A stretch of DNA of 38,540 nt, from contig JAPOQV010000647.1 in assembly GCA_026710565.1 (NCBI GenBank), positions 1-38,540 of the forward strand, given 5' to 3'. Source of the DNA: Spirochaetaceae bacterium (lineage in GTDB: Bacteria > Spirochaetota > Spirochaetia > SZUA-6 > Bin103). Position numbers and translations under genes: made by a program. Shown piece by piece: positions 31,487 to 38,540 of this stretch (positions are counted from its first letter, which is position 1; each line of letters starts with the position of its first letter). The notes under the pieces were generated by a model, which did no database searches, was not told the DNA's origin, and saw nothing but the letters and a program-made list of their open reading frames with translations.

Positions 31487-31492
31487 TACACT
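31487..31492 (+). promoter_or_regulatory. -10-like element (TACACT) for the Nudix gene, probable leaderless start
   Basis: TACACT is followed by 7 nt (GCCGCGG) and the ATG at 31,500, with no ribosome site. The same pattern and spacing occur before several other genes in the window. Confidence 0.42.
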
Positions 31493-31499
31493 GCCGCGG

Positions 31500-32261
31500 A
31501 TGGCGACCGACACATCCTCCGGCGGGCTCAGTGGCGCCCGCAACCGCTACGGGGACTTCATCATCGACGCCGGCAGCCTGCCGCCGTCAGCATCCGCGTT
31601 CGCCGAGCAGCTCGGCCGGGCGTTGCCGGCCTGGCGGCCCGGCCACAAGGTGCTGTGGCTGGAAGTGCCGCTGCATGCGGCCGCTCTGATCCCGGTCGCG
31701 GTCGAGTCCGGCTTCAGGTTCCACCACGCGCGGCCGGAAGCGGTCACGCTCACGCTGGCGCCGGCGCCGGACAGTTTCGTGTATCCGAACCCATCGCACT
31801 ACGTCGGCGCGGGCGGAGTGGTGATCGACGACCGGCGCCGCGTGCTGGTCGTCAGCGAGCGATTCCGCGGCGACATGAGCCGGCCCTACTACAAGCTCCC
31901 CGGGGGGTTGCTGCACCACCGCGAGGACTTGGCCGACGCGGTGACGCGCGAGGTGTTCGAGGAGACCGGCGTCCGTACGCGCTTCCTGGCGATCAACTCG
32001 ATCCGGCACCGCCACACCGGGGCGTTCGATCACTCCGACCTGTACGTCGTCTGCCGGCTGGCTCCGCTGAGCGAGGAGATCGTCATCCAGGCCAGCGAGA
32101 TCGAGGAGTGCTTCTGGATGCCGGTCGACGACTACCTCACGTCGCCGGACGTGCACGACTTCAACCGCCGCATCGTCCGCGACGCGCTGGTCAGCCCCGG
32201 CCTGCCGTACTCGTCCATCGTGCCGGACGCCGAGGTCTTCATGGCGGACGGGGCCGGATGA
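31500..32261 (+). CDS. NUDT6-like Nudix hydrolase
   Basis: 253 residues. The Nudix box is complete: G-x5-E-x7-R-E-V-x-E-E-x-G-V in GGLLHHRED through EETGV, at about residues 134-157. In front of it is the NUDT6-type N-terminal region: a WRPGHKVLWLEVPLHAAALI segment, then SGFRFHHARPEAVTL and HYVGAGGVV. This matches the animal/plant FGF-2-antisense (NUDT6/NUDX2-10) layout rather than MutT. Plant relatives hydrolyse ADP-ribose, NADH or CoA-type pyrophosphates. The substrate here is not determinable. It is convergent with the ABC permease gene, 19 bp away, and so stands alone. Confidence 0.9.
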   Translation: MATDTSSGGLSGARNRYGDFIIDAGSLPPSASAFAEQLGRALPAWRPGHKVLWLEVPLHAAALIPVAVESGFRFHHARPEAVTLTLAPAPDSFVYPNPSHYVGAGGVVIDDRRRVLVVSERFRGDMSRPYYKLPGGLLHHREDLADAVTREVFEETGVRTRFLAINSIRHRHTGAFDHSDLYVVCRLAPLSEEIVIQASEIEECFWMPVDDYLTSPDVHDFNRRIVRDALVSPGLPYSSIVPDAEVFMADGAG

Positions 32262-32280
32262 CCGCGCCGGCCGCCGAGCG

Positions 32281-33174
32281 CTAACCCTTCACCGAACCGA
32301 TCATTGCCCCCTTGACGAAATACCGCTGCAGGAACGGATACAGCAACAGGATGGGTGCCGTGGCGACCATCGTCGTGGCGAACTTGATGGTGTCGGCGAT
32401 CCTCTCGTGATCGCCCATGGATCCGGCATCACCGCCGCCGATCATCGTCTCGGCGGAGTTGGCGATGAGGATCTCGCGAAGGATCAGCGAGATCGGATAC
32501 TTGAGCCGGTCGCGCAGAAAGATCATCACGTAGAAGTAGCCGTTCCAGCGCGAGACGCCGTAGAACAGCACCATGGTCGCGACCACGGGCGCGGCCACCG
32601 GCAGAATGATGCGGAACAGGATCGTGAAGTCGTTGGCGCCGTCGATCTTCGCGGACTCCTCCAGGCTATCGGGAATGGTCATGAAGTAGGTGCGCATGAT
32701 GATCAGGTTGTAGGCGCTGATCGCGAACGACAGGATCACCGACCAGTGGCTGTCGAGTAGCCCGAGCGAGCGCACCGTCAGGTAGAATGGCACCAGTCCG
32801 CGCTCGAACAGCAGCGTGACGACCGCCATCACCATGACCACCGGTTTCCAATAGAGGTTCTTCCGTGACAGCACGTAGGCGGCGAAGCTGGTCAGCAGCA
32901 GGTTGACCGCCGTGCCGACGGCGACCAGGTGCACGGAGTTCATGAAGCCGCGCACCACCATCGGGTTGTTGAACACCAGCCGGTAGGCGGCGCTGCTGAA
33001 GCCCAACGGCCCGGCCAGCGGCCCGGTGTGCGCCATCAGCCGGTGACCGTCGCTCAGCGACGCAGCCAGGACGTAGTAGAGCGGATACAGCATCGTGACG
33101 CACAGAACGATCAGGAACGCCCCGTTCAGTGAGTCGAACACCAGGCTCCCGGCGGAGCGCTTGTGAACCGCCAC
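32281..33174 (-). CDS. Carbohydrate ABC transporter permease (CUT1, MalG/LplC-like)
   Basis: 297 residues with six predicted membrane helices. The cytoplasmic EAA loop is EESAKIDGANDFTILFRIIL, the docking site for the ATPase. The C-terminus FVKGAMIGSVKG is the classical ending of this subunit. The start is GTG at 33,174, one base after the stop of the partner permease gene, so the two are translationally linked. With the LplB-like permease and the binding protein it forms an importer for oligosaccharides or lipo-oligosaccharide-type sugars. No ATP-binding subunit gene is found in the cluster; a shared MsmX/MalK-type ATPase elsewhere is presumed. Confidence 0.92.
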   Translation of the reverse strand: MAVHKRSAGSLVFDSLNGAFLIVLCVTMLYPLYYVLAASLSDGHRLMAHTGPLAGPLGFSSAAYRLVFNNPMVVRGFMNSVHLVAVGTAVNLLLTSFAAYVLSRKNLYWKPVVMVMAVVTLLFERGLVPFYLTVRSLGLLDSHWSVILSFAISAYNLIIMRTYFMTIPDSLEESAKIDGANDFTILFRIILPVAAPVVATMVLFYGVSRWNGYFYVMIFLRDRLKYPISLILREILIANSAETMIGGGDAGSMGDHERIADTIKFATTMVATAPILLLYPFLQRYFVKGAMIGSVKG

Positions 33175-33175
33175 G

Positions 33176-34147
33176 CTACCAGAGGCTCGTGTCGTTGACG
33201 CGGCGGCTGATCGCGTTGGCCATCACCACCAGCGCCAGGTTGATAAGGGAGTTGAACAGACCCACGGCGGTGCCGTAGCTCCAACTGAAGTCGAGCAGGC
33301 CCTTGCGGTAGACGAACGTGGCGATCACGTCCGCCGTCTCGTAGATCGACGGGTTGTACAGCAGGATGATCTTCTCATGACCGACGGTCATGAGCTGACC
33401 CAGGCGCAGGATGAGCAGCACGACGATGGTCGGCGCGATCGACGGCAGCGTGATGTGACGGAGCTGGCGGAACCGGTTGGCGCCGTCGATGGTGGCGGCT
33501 TCGTATAGCTGCGGGTCGATGGCTGACAGTGCCGCCAGGTAGATGATGCTCCCCCAGCCGATCTCCTGCCAGATGCCGCTGGCGACGTAGAAGCCTCGGA
33601 AGTAGCGCGGATCCTGGAAGAAAGGAATCGGATCCGCACCAAAAAGGCCCCGAAGGTCGTTGAACAGGCCGCCGCTCTGAGCAAATTCCAACAAGAGGCC
33701 GCACACCACGACCAGGGAGATAAAATGCGGAAGGTAGGTGAGGCTCTGGACGGCGCGCTTGAAGCTGGCCGTACGCACCTCGTTGACGAGCAGCGCCAGG
33801 ATGATCGGCGCCGGGAATCCCCAGACCAGGCTGAGGACGCTGATCAGGATCGTGTTGCGGATGATGCGTACGGCGAAGTAGGACTCGAAAAAATCCTGAA
33901 AGTACTTGAGCCCGACCCACGGGCTGCCGAAGACGCCGAGTGCCGGCGTGAAGCGCTTGAAGGAGATGACCAGCCCGAACATGGGCGCGTAGTAGAAAAC
34001 GAGGAAGAACGCCACCACCGGCGCCGCCATGAGATAGACGGTGCGGTTCCGTACGAAATCGCTCCTGAGCATCCTGCCGTAGCCGGCGCCGAGGAACCTC
34101 GGGCGGGCCGCCAGTTCAGGCGTTGCCGTACGTTCGCGCTCAGCCAT
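33176..34147 (-). CDS. Carbohydrate ABC transporter permease (CUT1, LplB-like)
   Basis: 323 residues, six membrane helices after a charged cytoplasmic N-terminus. The segment YYAPMFGLVISFKRFTP and the EAA loop YEAATIDGANRFRQLRHI mark the LplB/YteP branch. The C-terminus, NAISRRVNDTSLW, is also typical. It is placed between the binding-protein gene (separated by 101 bp with a strong hairpin) and the second permease (1 bp). The start is the ATG at 34,147 without an obvious strong ribosome site. The gene would be expressed at a lower level than the binding protein if the hairpin attenuates transcription. Confidence 0.92.
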   Translation of the reverse strand: MAERERTATPELAARPRFLGAGYGRMLRSDFVRNRTVYLMAAPVVAFFLVFYYAPMFGLVISFKRFTPALGVFGSPWVGLKYFQDFFESYFAVRIIRNTILISVLSLVWGFPAPIILALLVNEVRTASFKRAVQSLTYLPHFISLVVVCGLLLEFAQSGGLFNDLRGLFGADPIPFFQDPRYFRGFYVASGIWQEIGWGSIIYLAALSAIDPQLYEAATIDGANRFRQLRHITLPSIAPTIVVLLILRLGQLMTVGHEKIILLYNPSIYETADVIATFVYRKGLLDFSWSYGTAVGLFNSLINLALVVMANAISRRVNDTSLW

Positions 34148-34165
34148 CCCGTCAATCTCCAGTAC

Positions 34166-34206
34166 GCGACAGAGCGGCCCGGCGCCGCGCCGGGCCGCTC
34201 TGTCGC
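34166..34206 (-). terminator. 19-bp perfect hairpin between binding-protein and permease genes
   Basis: The arms at 34,166-34,184 and 34,188-34,206 are exact reverse complements, GC-rich, with a 3-nt loop. It lies 43 bp after the binding-protein stop, before the permease start. In sugar ABC operons such stems protect or terminate the upstream message and raise the binding-protein level (established knowledge). No T-run is present. Confidence 0.75.
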
Positions 34207-34248
34207 ATCCTACCCGATGTCAGCCGCCGAACGAACGGCGGGCGGGCG

Positions 34249-35829
34249 TCAGCGTGCGTTGTACCTGTCCAGGCCCGCCTGCTTGATCTGGGCGGCGCGT
34301 TCGATGCCCATCTGCTGCAGCCGGCTCTGGTACGAGCCGAAGTTGGACAGCGGCTCTTGGCCGGTGATGAACTTGACCACCATCTCGTCGACGTAGGTGC
34401 TGATGTCGCTCATCATCTCGGCCAGCTCCTCGGCTTCATCGGGCGTGGCCGTAACCGCCGGGAGCTTGTGCGCCGCCGCTTCGGTCTGGCCCCAGATCTG
34501 CACCGCGTGCCGCTGCTGCGGCCGCCGCGCGTACTGGTACATGTAGCGCCGGTCCTGGACGATCGGGCCGGAATAGAAAGCGCGGGTGTAGAGTCCGCCC
34601 ATCTGCGCCAGGGTCCTGCCGTCCGCATCGGCGTTCATGGCGTCGGTGTATACCGGCCAGCGCTCGCCTTCGAATCCCGGGTAGCTGGTGGACCATTGGT
34701 AACTGTCGCCTTCCAGCCCGAAGTTGAACAGGACGTGACCCTCCTCCCCGTAGGCGAAGTCCGCGAACTGTGCGGCCAACGCCACGTCGCGGGCCTGGGT
34801 GGTGATGGCCATTCCCTGGCCCGGCAGGGGATTGTCGCGCTGCCCGAAGAACGGCGTGTCGCCCTCCTTGAGGACCGGATAGGCGGCAGCGACGATATCG
34901 AAAGACCCCTCGCCGCCGTTGGCGTCCAGGTAGGCGCCGATGCCGGAGCCGGTGTAGGAGAGCCATGCCCCGGCCGTGCCGTTGAGGATCTTGGCGTCGA
35001 AGGTGTTGCGCTCGTTGCTGAACGACTCGGGGTCCACCAGGCCCTGGTCGAACCAGCCCTTGAAGAAGGTGAGAAACTCCCCAAACTGGTCTTCGTACGG
35101 GCCGTAGTGCACCTGGCCGCCGTCGTCCCGGTAAAAGTCCCAGATGATCCCGAACGGCTGGATGAAGGCGCTGCGGTTCATGCCGCGCCCTCGCCGGAAA
35201 TTCGTGAACGTCAGCGGATATTCGACCAGACCCTCCGACTTGAAGGCGCTCAGCACCTGCTCCCAGTCGTCGAGCGTCTCCGGAACCTCCAAGTCGAGCT
35301 GATCCAGCCAGTCGGCGCGGAGCTGTGGGCCGAAGAACACCATCAGGTAGTCGTCCCCGCGGATGAACGGGAACATGTACAGCGTGCCGGTATCGGTCTT
35401 GGCGGCCTTCAGCCACTCGGGGTTCTTGGCGAACAGCGCGCTCAGGTTGGGGGCATGCTCGTCGATCACGTCGTTGAGCCGGATGATGACGCCGTCGGAT
35501 ATCGCCTTCTCCGGACCGCCCGGATAATCGCGCGACCAGTGGGCGTAGATCATGTCCGGCAGATCGTTGGACGCGATCATCAGGTTGAAGCTCTCCTGCT
35601 CCTGGCCTTGTGCCGGATGAATCCAGGTCACGTCGACGCCGGTGCGGCTCATCACCTCCTGGTAGAGTGGTGTCTCCGAGAGACTCGAAACCGAAACCGC
35701 GGCGTTATACCACAGCCCTTCCCAGATGGTGAGCTCTCGGGGCCCCTCGGCGGCATTCTCCTCGGACGGAGCGCCGAATGCGAAGGCGGCGACGTACAGT
35801 GCCGCCGCGACGATACACACTCTCTTCAT
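34249..35829 (-). CDS. Extracellular solute-binding protein of an Lpl-type sugar ABC importer
   Basis: 526 residues with GGAGG 6 nt before the ATG. A short N-terminal signal peptide (residues 1-19, AAALYVAAFAFGA) is present but has no lipobox Cys. It is therefore either periplasmic or anchored otherwise, in contrast to the lipid-anchored Gram-positive LplA proteins. The sequence from ELTIWEGLWYNAA on, with VTWIHPAQGQEQESFNLMIAS and ADWLDQLDLEVPETLDDWE, is that of the long LplA/LipO branch of the cluster that pairs with LplB. Its sugar ligand cannot be named. It is the first gene of the transport operon. Confidence 0.9.
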   Translation of the reverse strand: MKRVCIVAAALYVAAFAFGAPSEENAAEGPRELTIWEGLWYNAAVSVSSLSETPLYQEVMSRTGVDVTWIHPAQGQEQESFNLMIASNDLPDMIYAHWSRDYPGGPEKAISDGVIIRLNDVIDEHAPNLSALFAKNPEWLKAAKTDTGTLYMFPFIRGDDYLMVFFGPQLRADWLDQLDLEVPETLDDWEQVLSAFKSEGLVEYPLTFTNFRRGRGMNRSAFIQPFGIIWDFYRDDGGQVHYGPYEDQFGEFLTFFKGWFDQGLVDPESFSNERNTFDAKILNGTAGAWLSYTGSGIGAYLDANGGEGSFDIVAAAYPVLKEGDTPFFGQRDNPLPGQGMAITTQARDVALAAQFADFAYGEEGHVLFNFGLEGDSYQWSTSYPGFEGERWPVYTDAMNADADGRTLAQMGGLYTRAFYSGPIVQDRRYMYQYARRPQQRHAVQIWGQTEAAAHKLPAVTATPDEAEELAEMMSDISTYVDEMVVKFITGQEPLSNFGSYQSRLQQMGIERAAQIKQAGLDRYNAR

Positions 35830-35901
35830 GACAACCTCCAGTGGCGAGTGTCGAACGGTTCATGCTCCTTTCGCGGGTTTCGCCCTGTAAATCGCGAAGT
35901 C

Positions 35902-35957
35902 GGCACATCCGTCGCGCAAACAGGAGGTTTCCGTCTCGTGTTTGACACGTCCGTCGC
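35902..35957. promoter_or_regulatory. Two 14-bp direct repeats, 42 bp apart, upstream of the binding-protein gene
   Basis: GGCACATCCGTCGC at 35,902-35,915 and GACACGTCCGTCGC at 35,944-35,957 (plus strand) agree in 12 of 14 bases. The start-to-start distance is 42 bp, about four helical turns, so both lie on the same face. They fall in the 148-bp spacer between the regulator and the binding-protein gene, and are the best candidates for AraC-type operator half-sites (inference). Confidence 0.5.
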
Positions 35958-35977
35958 GGATCGTGAAGTTCCTGCGA

Positions 35978-38266
35978 TCAGACGGCCTGGTCGTGCAGCG
36001 TCGCCTTGTACTCGCCTGGCGTGACCCCTTCGCTCGCCTTGAAGCCGCGGATCAGGGCGTTGCTGTCGGCAAACCCGATCCGATCGGCGATCTCACGCAC
36101 GGTGAGCTCCGTCGTCTCGATCAGGCGCTTCGCCTTGGCGACACGCAGGGTCTTGACGTAGGTGCTGATGCCGATGCCGAACTGTTCGCGAAAGAAGCGC
36201 GCTATGTAGGCGCTGTTGCGCTGAACGTGGCCGGCGATCGCCTCCGGGCCGAGGTTGCGCTCGTCGCTGTGATCTTCGATGTACCCGATGATCGACTGCC
36301 GCAGGTGATCGATGTGCGGGGTGCGCTGGGCGCGCACGTGCCGGCACACCTCGGTGAGGATGGTCTGCATCTCTTCCTGCAGCCCTTCGAGAGAGCGGCA
36401 GGCGGTCAGCCGCGACACCGGCTGCATGCGTGCCCAGAACTCCGCGTCCTGCACGCCTGTGTGCAGCGACTCCATCGTCTTGATCATGGTCGAGATCAGG
36501 TCGAACATCAGGCAGCGCGCCATCTCCATCGACAACCGCGTCTGCGTGAAGTTGTCGGCGTAGATCGATTCGAGTATGCCGAGGGCGGCGGCATCATTGC
36601 CGGCCTTGATCGAGTTGATCAGCCGCATCTCCTCGTCGAGCGGAAAGTGGTACGTGTGGCCGGTGGTGATGACGTCGGCAAAGCGGATGGGGCTCGAGCT
36701 TCCCTTGACCAGCCGGTAGGCGAGCGCGCCGCGCGCCTCCCGCAGCAGGGACGCGCCTTCGGCCAGCGGGTGCGCGTCGCTCACGCCGATGGCCGACGTG
36801 ATCCCGAAGTGCTCCTCCAGATGTGCCTTCAGATCGGCGAGCATGGCGGTCACCCGTGCGGGATCCGGCCGCGCAGTGCTGACGAGTAGACCGACACCGC
36901 CGTCGAGGTCATAGACGGTGAAGAGTTGCACCTCCGGGGGACGCCGGAAGCCGTCGAGATAGGTCTCCACTGACTCCCGGGACACCCCGTTGGGCTGGTC
37001 GATCTCCACCAGGGCGAGGTAGAGGGTGGGGTAGGTGAACGCCAAGCCGAACCGGCGCAGCCGTGCCTCGATCGCGGCGGCCGGCTGGTCTCCGTCACGC
37101 AGCAGGCGCCGCAGGTAGCTCTGTAACAGGAGCGGGCGCGACCTGGTCAGCTCCTGTCGCAGCCGGCGATCCTCGCTCAGGGTGCTCTGCACGGACCCGG
37201 TGATCAGGGCGAATTCGTCCGATTGCAGGGTCAGGGTGCCGTTCGCATCCGGCTTCACCAGCGCGATCAGGTCCTGGATCGGCCGATACCGGAGCGACGC
37301 CATCCAGTAGATGAGCAGGCCGCCGATGGTCACGCAGACGACCAGCGCCAGGATCGTGTACCGGTACAGTCCGGCAAACCGCTGGGCGTACAGCCGGCCC
37401 GGAACCAGGGAGACGTAGTACAGGTCGACCACGTCGGACGGCACCGCCCTGGCGGCGTAGGTCGTCTCGCCCAGCGTGACCCGGTCGAGGAGACCGGTCT
37501 CCAGCACGCGGGCGCCGGTTTCCTCGATCTCCGCGACGTCGACCACGTTGTCGGACGCGGCGATGACACCCAACTCGGGGTGGTACACGAGTTGCAGGGA
37601 GTCGGGCGTCCATGCGGTCTCCGCAAAGATCCGCCGGAACAGATCGCGCCCGATGTGAACGACCACCCAGCCATGAGGGGTGCCGGTGCGCTGCCACGCC
37701 GGCAACGGGGTGACCATCTCCACCGTGTCGTGCACGACGTCCGCAAGGGTCATGCTCTGCGAAGGGCGGAACTGCGGCCCGGTGACATCGGCGAAGGACC
37801 GAATCCAGGCGTCGTAGCCGGTGTCCAGCAGCGGCCGCTGCGCCATCTGATAGTTGGCAGTGGTGAAGTAGCCGCGCGGCGAGATCACCATGTCGAGCTT
37901 CGGCAGATAGACGTAGACGTCGGTGCTGCCGGTGCTGGCGGTGTCAAAGTCGAACAGATCGCTGGCGATCCGGTACGCGCGGTAGTACTCGTCGTGGGAC
38001 ACCGGCCGCGACTCGAACAGCATGCCGCCGAGCGTGCCGTGGTTGGCGACGATGTAGTTGAGCTGGGTGACGTCGCTCATGATGGTGTCGAGGTACGACT
38101 TCATCTGCTGCAGGAGCAGCTCGTTGGCGCGGCTCGCCTCCTGGGTGAGGATCGACCGGGCGCGGTTGAACACCAGCGAGCTGAACACGACCGGGACGAT
38201 CAGGATCAGCAGGAAAGACAGCAGGTAGGAGTAGAACAGCCGGCCTTTGTGACGTGACCCTTGCAT
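35978..38266 (-). CDS. Membrane-anchored AraC-family regulator with extracellular Cache-like sensor
   Basis: 762 residues. A first membrane helix lies at about residues 10-32 (FYSYLLSFLLILIVPVVF). A large extracytoplasmic sensor region follows, then a second membrane helix at about 302-322 (LALVVCVTIGGLLIYWM), a linker of about 330 residues, and a C-terminal AraC-type double helix-turn-helix (last about 100 residues: YIARFFREQFGIGISTY, TVREIADRIGFADSNAL, SEGVTPGEYK). This architecture belongs to one-component regulators that sense sugars or binding proteins outside the cell and switch on adjacent sugar importers. The ATG at 38,266 lacks a clear ribosome site; the in-frame GTG at 38,293 has GAAGGA 9-10 nt upstream and is an alternative. 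It stands directly upstream of the transport operon, separated by 148 bp. Confidence 0.9.
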   Translation of the reverse strand: MQGSRHKGRLFYSYLLSFLLILIVPVVFSSLVFNRARSILTQEASRANELLLQQMKSYLDTIMSDVTQLNYIVANHGTLGGMLFESRPVSHDEYYRAYRIASDLFDFDTASTGSTDVYVYLPKLDMVISPRGYFTTANYQMAQRPLLDTGYDAWIRSFADVTGPQFRPSQSMTLADVVHDTVEMVTPLPAWQRTGTPHGWVVVHIGRDLFRRIFAETAWTPDSLQLVYHPELGVIAASDNVVDVAEIEETGARVLETGLLDRVTLGETTYAARAVPSDVVDLYYVSLVPGRLYAQRFAGLYRYTILALVVCVTIGGLLIYWMASLRYRPIQDLIALVKPDANGTLTLQSDEFALITGSVQSTLSEDRRLRQELTRSRPLLLQSYLRRLLRDGDQPAAAIEARLRRFGLAFTYPTLYLALVEIDQPNGVSRESVETYLDGFRRPPEVQLFTVYDLDGGVGLLVSTARPDPARVTAMLADLKAHLEEHFGITSAIGVSDAHPLAEGASLLREARGALAYRLVKGSSSPIRFADVITTGHTYHFPLDEEMRLINSIKAGNDAAALGILESIYADNFTQTRLSMEMARCLMFDLISTMIKTMESLHTGVQDAEFWARMQPVSRLTACRSLEGLQEEMQTILTEVCRHVRAQRTPHIDHLRQSIIGYIEDHSDERNLGPEAIAGHVQRNSAYIARFFREQFGIGISTYVKTLRVAKAKRLIETTELTVREIADRIGFADSNALIRGFKASEGVTPGEYKATLHDQAV

Positions 38267-38421
38267 ACGCGGTTCAACCAGTCTGCCGGACACCGCCGTG
38301 CATCCTTCATGTCCGCCTGCGCGGGCGTCGTTCGCTGTGGCGCGACAAACAGGACCCTGGATCGATGTCGCGGCGTGCCCGAAGCGTGGGCGCAAGGCCG
38401 TGATTGCGCAAGGGGTGCCCG

Positions 38422-38540
38422 TCAGGACGGCTTGAGGTCGCGGCGGCCGACGAAGCTGCAGCAAGGGCAGTCGGCCGGACCGCGGCGGCGTGACCGGCCG
38501 TGGGTGCGGCCGAAGATGATGATGTGCAGGTGCAGTCGAC
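38422..38540 (-). CDS. C-terminal fragment of a probable endonuclease III-like DNA glycosylase, partial
   Basis: The last 38 codons before a TGA at 38,422-38,424 are visible and the rest lies beyond the window. The peptide RLHLHIIIFGRTHGRSRRR followed by ADCPCCSFVGRRDLKPS resembles the end of the Nth family, where H-x-x-(I/L)-x-x-(F/H)-G-R is followed by the Fe-S cluster Cys. The first Cys of the cluster appears replaced (GRTHG), so the cluster may be lost or altered. The call rests on a short stretch. Confidence 0.4.
   Translation of the reverse strand, partial: RLHLHIIIFGRTHGRSRRRGPADCPCCSFVGRRDLKPS

Overview
This is a high-GC bacterial chromosomal window of accessory metabolism. There are no rRNA or tRNA genes, no CRISPR array and no recognisable transposase. 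The gene mix suggests a free-living or host-associated heterotroph: SDRs, a phytanoyl-CoA-dioxygenase-like enzyme, a creatininase-family amidohydrolase, Gfo/Idh/MocA, a sugar epimerase, and an LplABC-like ABC importer with a membrane-anchored AraC regulator. This mix and the GC content would fit a high-GC spirochaete or similar symbiont lineage. That assignment is an inference, because no phylogenetic marker is present.

Layout. 1-10,267: small-molecule enzymes in short divergent or convergent units. These are an AAC(3)-like acetyltransferase coupled to an amidohydrolase, a Gfo/Idh oxidoreductase, an aldo/keto reductase, an aminotransferase, a putative operon of NHL-repeat protein, MetE-core methyltransferase and SGNH hydrolase, and an SDR. 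10,268-14,630: an FmdB-like small protein, a solitary DNA methyltransferase, a secreted pentapeptide-repeat protein and an amidase. 14,650-18,293 (minus strand): a sugar-type operon of rhaM-like mutarotase, beta-propeller glycosidase-like protein, MDR dehydrogenase and PhyH-like dioxygenase. 18,359-26,594: the most unusual part. A glutamine-amidotransferase-like protein is coupled to a nucleotidyltransferase, followed by a truncated ATPase gene. Then comes about 4.3 kb of mostly unfamiliar, partly decayed genes plus a membrane LytTR regulator. After that lie a truncated second nucleotidyltransferase and an intact ABC-type ATPase with a TOPRIM/DUF4435-like tail. The two nucleotidyltransferase-ATPase modules are homologous and are broken in reciprocal fashion. 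26,690-32,261: SDR, MerT-like membrane protein, exonuclease III, sugar epimerase, creatininase, M48 peptidase, NUDT6-like Nudix hydrolase. 32,281-38,266 (minus strand): two permeases and a binding protein of a CUT1/Lpl-type sugar importer, with a Cache/AraC regulator upstream. The window ends in the C-terminus of a probable endonuclease III-like gene.

How the genes work together. The AraC membrane sensor probably controls the binding protein and permeases, which would bring in a saccharide. The ATPase subunit is not encoded here. The rhaM/propeller/MDR/PhyH operon and the epimerase, SDR, Gfo/Idh and AKR genes fit processing of sugar-like or modified small molecules, but no complete pathway can be named.

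Most worth checking: the duplicated nucleotidyltransferase plus ATPase/TOPRIM-like module with its conserved palindrome, a candidate uncharacterised defence-like or stress system; the membrane LytTR regulator with two correctly spaced LytTR-type sites upstream; and six genes whose start codons lie 6-8 nt after a -10-like hexamer with no Shine-Dalgarno, suggesting common leaderless transcription.
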